Of a stretch of DNA of 64,000 bases, positions 60,241 to 64,000 are shown one piece after another (the first letter of the stretch is position 1; each line of letters opens with the position of its first letter). A model generated the notes under the pieces. That model saw only the letters and a program-made list of their open reading frames with translations, was not told the origin of the DNA and did not search any database. Origin of the DNA: Ignisphaera cupida (GTDB taxonomy: Archaea; Thermoproteota; Thermoprotei_A; Sulfolobales; Ignisphaeraceae); NCBI RefSeq assembly GCF_030186535.1, contig NZ_JASNVW010000003.1, positions 62,001-126,000 on the forward strand, read 5' to 3'. The translations under genes were made by a program, and so were the position numbers.

Positions 60241-60849
60241 AGAAAAAACTAAAATCATTTCTAAATATCTAGAGCTTTTTGGAAACGAAGCCATGGTCAA
60301 TCACCATAATTTTCTGCAGCAGCTTCCCCCACCAAAAAGCCTGTGACAGCTTTGCCAAAACCCCTAGCAAAAGACGTATACGTTTTTAACTCGCTTAAAC
60401 CCCGCCTCAACCCACAGATACAACCTTCACGCCACAGCCCATTAGAACCATCTACAAAATATTTGCCTGGTATCTACATATGTGCTGATGCGCAATTATT
60501 GAGTGCTTTCCAGCTTTGCAGAACTGGACTTGGAAAACCTTTGGCAAGGAGAACATAAGGATTCTGACTCCATAATAAGAGAAATAAATAATTCTTTTAA
60601 GAATTAGATTGCCTAAGATAACTTAAGTGTTTTTGCACAATTCATGATACAAATAATGGCACCTCCATAAATTTGAGTATTGTTCGTAAGTTGAAGTCAC
60701 ATATTTATTAACTTATAAAGCAGTTTGATGAGGCTAGATTGGAGTGTGCATGTGGAGAAATCTCATTATAGATCATTTTAGTGTAGATTATGAAGGTTAA
60801 ACTTTATATAGCTGATTATGCTAATTCTAGCTGGGAATATCGTTAAGGG
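60241..60849. other. Intergenic stretch, no gene seen
   Basis: An open frame at 60343-60558 has low-quality composition and no ribosome site, and I do not accept it. TTATAAAG near 60713 could be a promoter box. Nothing else stands out. Confidence 0.4.
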
Positions 60850-61075
60850 TTGTTTTTAAAGGTTTGTAGAAAGGGGGTTATGGTATTACCTAAAAAGTTG
60901 AGAGAGGTGTCAGATGTTGGAGAGGGGTAAGGTTGTTATTAAAGCTCTTAAACCCAGGGTTGTTGATATTAACCCAGAGGTTGTGGAGGAGGTTCTTAGC
61001 GAGGAGCAGAGAGTAGAGGTGAATAAGTACAAGAGGATGATCTCAAGTGGAGAATTAGGGTCTGTGAGTAGTTAG
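60850..61075 (+). pseudogene. AbrB-type antitoxin broken by one extra G
   Basis: From TTG 60850 the frame reads 'KVCRKGVMVLPKKLREVSDVGEG' and stops at TAA just after the G4 run 60924-60927. Dropping one G restores 'GKVVIKALKPRVVDINPEVVEEVLSEEQ' to the stop at 61075, giving a normal 74-residue AbrB antitoxin. The downstream part could also be made alone from ATG 60914. 'KALKPRVVDI' closely resembles 'RPLKPRVVNV' of the relic at 59.2 kb, so the two are related. Confidence 0.6.
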
Positions 61076-61154
61076 AGGTGATTTTGGTAAGTGGTGAGGG
61101 GGTATAGTTCTAAGGCTTAAAATAGAGAACTTTAAGAGTGTTGAGAGCGCTGAG

Positions 61155-62249
61155 ATGGAGCTGGCTCCACTCACAATTCTAATTGGGCCTCCGTCAGCTG
61201 GCAAATCTAACATATTGGATGCTATAGCGTTAGCAGGCTACTTTAATAGAATCCAGCTGCTTGACAAGGAATATGACAATAACTTTTCCAATGTTGAGAG
61301 CTTAAATTATGTAGCTCGATTTAGTGATGTATCCCAGCTTTTCAGAAACCACAACTTGTTGAAGAAAATAGGTATTTCGATATCTGGCAATGTGAAGCTG
61401 GATGTAAGACTATACTTTGAGGGTGGTAACTTAAAACTTATAATCAACGACACGCCAATACCGTGGGATCCTAGACAACCAGTTACAGATGTTACAATGT
61501 CTTCTGTGAGAAGCTCCTTAAAAGCTGCTAATGTTAATATGGAGGCTAGGCTCTATGGATTTGACAGATATGGCTTGTCACTAACGTACTGTTCCCTCCC
61601 TGCTCCTTGTGGATTGCAGTTAAGGCTGAGAGATCCTGGTTTAAATAGACCACTGCCCAAGAATGTGCTAAACGAGATGGCATGGAACATAGTCTACATC
61701 ATTAAAAACTATGTTAATGTTATAAGTGAATTGAATAGAGTGCTCAAGGAGTATCTAGAGCTGCCTGTTGAGCTAAAACTAATGAGAAGTGGTTCAATTT
61801 GTGTGTTTGATTCTGATGTGGAGATTGAAGCATCTTTATTGTCTGACTCCATTCTGAGGATTCTATACTCGATACTAGCAACGCTATCAGTTAGAGACTA
61901 TGTTAAGCTCTATGGACTTGAGGGCAAGTTCATTCTAGCTCTTGAGGAGCCCGAGGCACATCTATATCCATTTCTCATGGATGTGCTTGGGAAGCACGTG
62001 ACAGAAGTTCTAAATGAGATCTACGTTGTTATATCGACCCACAACCCTCTGTTGCTTTCAAGTTTCTGGGATAAAGTTAGCAACATCAAAACATACTATG
62101 TTTACAGGGATAAGCTTGGCTCAACCAAGGTTGCTGAAATAGATGTTAGCGCCCTGGCTAAGAACCTTGTTACAACAGACGAGCTTTTACTGACACCCCC
62201 AAGCAAGGTTGTGAAGGATTACACTGTAAGGAGAAGTCAAGAAGGCTAA
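61155..62249 (+). CDS. AAA/ABC-type ATPase (AAA15/OLD-like), probable defence protein
   Basis: Walker A 'ILIGPPSAGKSNILDAIA' at residues 8-25, Walker B 'FILALEEPEAHLYPFLMD' near 257-274, and 'VVISTHNPLLLSSFW' define the RecF/SMC-like AAA15 group. Coordinates use ATG 61155. However, the expected first strand ('LRLKIENFKSVESAE') is encoded in frame just upstream, and the only stop-free extension reaches ATA 61104, preceded by GGTGAGGGGG. Initiation at ATA, or loss of the true start, is therefore likely, giving 381 residues. AAA15 ATPases are sensors in several defence systems. A small partner gene follows 15 nt downstream. Confidence 0.8.
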   Translation: MELAPLTILIGPPSAGKSNILDAIALAGYFNRIQLLDKEYDNNFSNVESLNYVARFSDVSQLFRNHNLLKKIGISISGNVKLDVRLYFEGGNLKLIINDTPIPWDPRQPVTDVTMSSVRSSLKAANVNMEARLYGFDRYGLSLTYCSLPAPCGLQLRLRDPGLNRPLPKNVLNEMAWNIVYIIKNYVNVISELNRVLKEYLELPVELKLMRSGSICVFDSDVEIEASLLSDSILRILYSILATLSVRDYVKLYGLEGKFILALEEPEAHLYPFLMDVLGKHVTEVLNEIYVVISTHNPLLLSSFWDKVSNIKTYYVYRDKLGSTKVAEIDVSALAKNLVTTDELLLTPPSKVVKDYTVRRSQEG

Positions 62250-62264
62250 GGTGAATCAATCAAA

Positions 62265-62699
62265 TTGAGTTATGGAATTATGCTAATGGCGGAGTGCTAT
62301 GCCAACAACTGTATTGCTAATATGCTTAAGGATACTTTGGTGAGCAAGTTTAATCTCAGCATTAGAGTTAGCCATAAGAGGAAATATGGTCGTGATAGAA
62401 TAGTAAATGAAGTTCATAACATGGTGGAAAAGAGAATTGCTCAAATCATTATAGCTGTAATAGACTATGAGATTGGTATAAGCAGAAAATACATCGATGA
62501 AAACTTTAGCTTATCTAGAATCAGAGAAGGTCTATGGATTGGTGCTTCGAAAAGAGCTCGTAATGTGATAACCATAATATTCGATCCCAACATCGAAACA
62601 TTTCTCGAGGCACTGGGATATCACATAAGCGATTTGCATGAGCTCAAAGGTGAGAGTGCTTGTGAGAAGCTAGAGAAGGCGGGGATATTGGGGAATTAG
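62265..62699 (+). CDS. Small partner of the AAA15 ATPase, possibly TOPRIM-like
   Basis: A 144-residue protein from TTG 62265 (or ATG 62280). 'GIMLMAECYANNCIANMLKDTL' places a Glu after the first strand, and 'AQIIIAVIDYEIGISRKYIDE' gives an acidic strand end, the order seen in TOPRIM/DUF4276-type nucleases that accompany AAA15 ATPases. The later part ('NVITIIFDPNIETFLEALGYH') also ends in Asp/Glu. The fold assignment is tentative. Close spacing and AAGGTGA before the start indicate co-expression with the ATPase. Confidence 0.5.
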   Translation: MSYGIMLMAECYANNCIANMLKDTLVSKFNLSIRVSHKRKYGRDRIVNEVHNMVEKRIAQIIIAVIDYEIGISRKYIDENFSLSRIREGLWIGASKRARNVITIIFDPNIETFLEALGYHISDLHELKGESACEKLEKAGILGN

Positions 62700-63060
62700 C
62701 ATATAAAACACATAATGGAAGAACTAGCTAAAAATCTTATTAAACTCCTTAATCAATCCCATTAGCTGACCTTTCCCCAGTTTTTGATACACCATTCTAG
62801 ATACCTCAATTACTAAGCGATTTTCAAACCAGTCCCAGCACTGTTAGCTCCCAAAATTAATACATGAAATTGCTCCCCGAGAACCTGTTCACACCATTCA
62901 TATGTTATCATTGCTTTTTATACTTGCTCCTCCAGCTACTCCTGCATTGCTACAGAGAGTTAGCCACAGCTTCAAAACCTCATTGATTGTCATCGAGTTA
63001 TTCACAACTAGCGTAGTACAAAGGTTGTAAACCATATACTTTCCACTTCATATAACTTAT
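62700..63060. other. Intergenic stretch with minus-strand coding relic
   Basis: Read leftward, 'CEQVLGEQFHVLILGANSAG' (about 62895-62830) and, in another frame, 'ENRLVIEVSRMVYQKLGKGQ' (about 62830-62765), running to a stop near 62733, look like pieces of a decayed gene. The family is not recognised. Confidence 0.3.
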
Positions 63061-63510
63061 TTATCCACATTTAAGACTGTTTAGAATATCCTTGAGATCT
63101 CCTGGAAGATAATATGCTTCAACACCTGCCCGCCTAGTGTTATTGAATTGCACTCTATCACTACTAACTAAGATTGCGTTAAGGGTTTTAGCAACCCCCT
63201 ATATAGTATGAATCTGCTCCTCTACAGCCCGTTTGCAAAGCTACCTTAATAGACTCCTCATAGAAAACACCATCATCTAGAAGAACTACCTCCATCTCCA
63301 CCCTTTCAACAATATCACTTATCATTCTTGGAGGGATATACCTGATAAGCACTCCAGCAAGCTCTACGAGGAGCAATCTTGGCCCATATAACCTTATTCC
63401 ACCCCCCTCGATTTTATACAGTTGAATAGCTCTTCTACAATCTGCACCCTCTCCTTGTCCCTTCCAGCAAATAGATCGATGTATACCGAGGCATCAATAA
63501 CAACCCTCAA
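63061..63510 (-). pseudogene. VapC/PIN-domain toxin broken at two G runs
   Basis: From TTG 63510 the frame starts 'RVVIDASVYIDLFAGRDKER', the PIN start with its first Asp. It breaks at a sense-strand G6 run (63402-63407), continues in another frame as 'YGPRLLLVELAGVLIRYIPP' to 'GCRGADSYYI', breaks again at a G5 run (63195-63199), and ends as 'AKTLNAILVSSDRVQF ... GDLKDILNSLKCG' at 63061. With one G added and one removed, a normal PIN protein of about 150 residues with all acidic positions results. The start overlaps the antitoxin gene by 17 nt. Confidence 0.7.
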
Positions 63511-63721
63511 CTCTGTAGCCGAAGCAAAACCTCTCCCTTTCACGAGATAAAACCTCTGAGGGCTCTTCATTCGTGTTGATGAGTTTGCGAATACGTCTAG
63601 CATATTCAATGATATCCTCTTTGATCTCTACCAGAACCTCCTCCCCCTCACTAAGGTCTAACGGCTCTAAGGGCTTTAGCACCCCCTTCTCAAATCTCAC
63701 CCTAACTACCCTGGTCAACAA
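63494..63721 (-). CDS. DUF104-family antitoxin (VapB-like)
   Basis: A 75-residue protein whose N-terminus 'VVRVRFEKGVLKPLEPLDLSEGEEVLVEIKEDI' is the typical beta-hairpin of DUF104 antitoxins; the helical C-terminal half binds the PIN toxin. The gene overlaps the start of the frame-broken PIN gene. Whether it still has a working toxin depends on whether those frame breaks are real. Confidence 0.8.
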   Translation of the reverse strand: MLTRVVRVRFEKGVLKPLEPLDLSEGEEVLVEIKEDIIEYARRIRKLINTNEEPSEVLSRERERFCFGYRVEGCY

Positions 63722-63920
63722 TACACACCCACAAGTAAATTAATTCAACTAAATTAAATATGTTTTTAGCAACACTATGCAATACACGATTAGAGTCCAT
63801 TCTCTACTCTTACTCTCGATTTTTAGTTATTCTAAATTTGGTTTAGTTTCTAGGGGTTGAACTTTCATTGGGTTTTATGATATTTCATATCAGCCCTTGT
63901 TCTCATACCCCATATCAACC

Positions 63921-64000
63921 CTACGTGCTGTCCACGGGACTAACTTCCATCGAGAATAGGAGGGTTCCATCAGCTCCCTTCCTCCACATCACATTGCTCA
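63921..64000 (-). mobile_element. Possible tnpB 3'-end relic at the window edge
   Basis: Read leftward the frame gives 'WRKGADGTLLFSMEVSPVDST' and a stop at 63921, with 'DG' and 'SPVD' recalling TnpB tails. Downstream on that strand, TAGGGTTGA and TCAACCCCTA can pair over about 60 nt and AAAC occurs shortly after, similar to the other right ends but less regular. Most of the copy would lie outside the window. 63722-63850 shows no gene. Confidence 0.3.

Noticed and set aside
60343-60558. 71-codon open frame
   Set aside because: Codon use and composition look random and no start signal is present.
63840-63935. Possible CRISPR repeat, suggested by a sequence ending in ATGAAAG
   Set aside because: Only one copy exists; no repeat-spacer periodicity is present here or anywhere else in the window.

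Overview
The window looks like chromosome of a hyperthermophilic crenarchaeon (Thermoproteota). Genes are AT-rich, with AGA/AGG arginine, ATA isoleucine, frequent GTG/TTG starts and GGTG-type ribosome sites or leaderless starts close to TTTATA boxes. Family content agrees: archaeal AlaX, THUMP-SPOUT methylase, archaeal-type glucan phosphorylase, GH4, and VapBC and MNT/HEPN pairs. The genus cannot be fixed from sequence alone; an Ignisphaera/Desulfurococcales-like organism fits.

Layout. 1-6.5 kb: a peptide/oligosaccharide ABC importer (membrane-anchored binding protein cut by the window edge, two permeases, two ATPases), an esterase and a membrane protein. 6.8-8.8 kb: two toxin-antitoxin loci (MNT/HEPN with frame breaks, VapBC). 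9.3-13.3 kb: a PRTase-like protein, a frame-broken cyclophilin-like gene, and a three-gene cluster with a secreted caspase/gingipain-like Cys-His protein, a PepSY/FTP-like protein and a four-helix membrane protein. 13.9-16.8 kb: a polar amino-acid ABC importer. 16.9-22.1 kb: a hydrolase, a long decayed gene, a URO-D-like protein, a PfkB kinase and a tautomerase. 22.3-23.8 kb: an IS607-type element reduced to a HTH stub plus tnpB. 24-35.6 kb: housekeeping and sugar metabolism (AlaX, THUMP-SPOUT, SDR + radical SAM pair, glucan phosphorylase, GH4, thioredoxin-like, ribokinase). 35.7-36.6 kb: an esterase pseudogene split by a tnpB relic.

38.8-57.8 kb is a defence island. A rightward operon encodes a DrmA-like helicase, a DUF1998 (DrmB-like) protein fused to a PLD nuclease (DrmC-like), and a DNA methylase. 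It converges on a leftward operon encoding a DUF1156 methylase, a DUF499 ATPase, an unknown 150-residue protein, a SNF2/DUF3883 helicase and an RNase J-like metallo-beta-lactamase protein. Together they look like a composite DISARM-related, methylation-linked system. 58-64 kb continues in the same style: a HEPN protein behind a perfect 12-bp palindrome, AbrB relics, an AAA ATPase plus small partner, and a DUF104 antitoxin with a frame-broken PIN toxin.

Two themes cut across the window. First, three tnpB 3' ends (one intact, two relics) carry a 31-34-nt loop closed by a perfect 11-12-bp stem whose sequence differs in each copy while pairing is kept, always followed by AAAC. Second, at least seven genes are broken by one-base shifts, most of them at A or G runs, so either local sequence errors, decay or slippage is at work.
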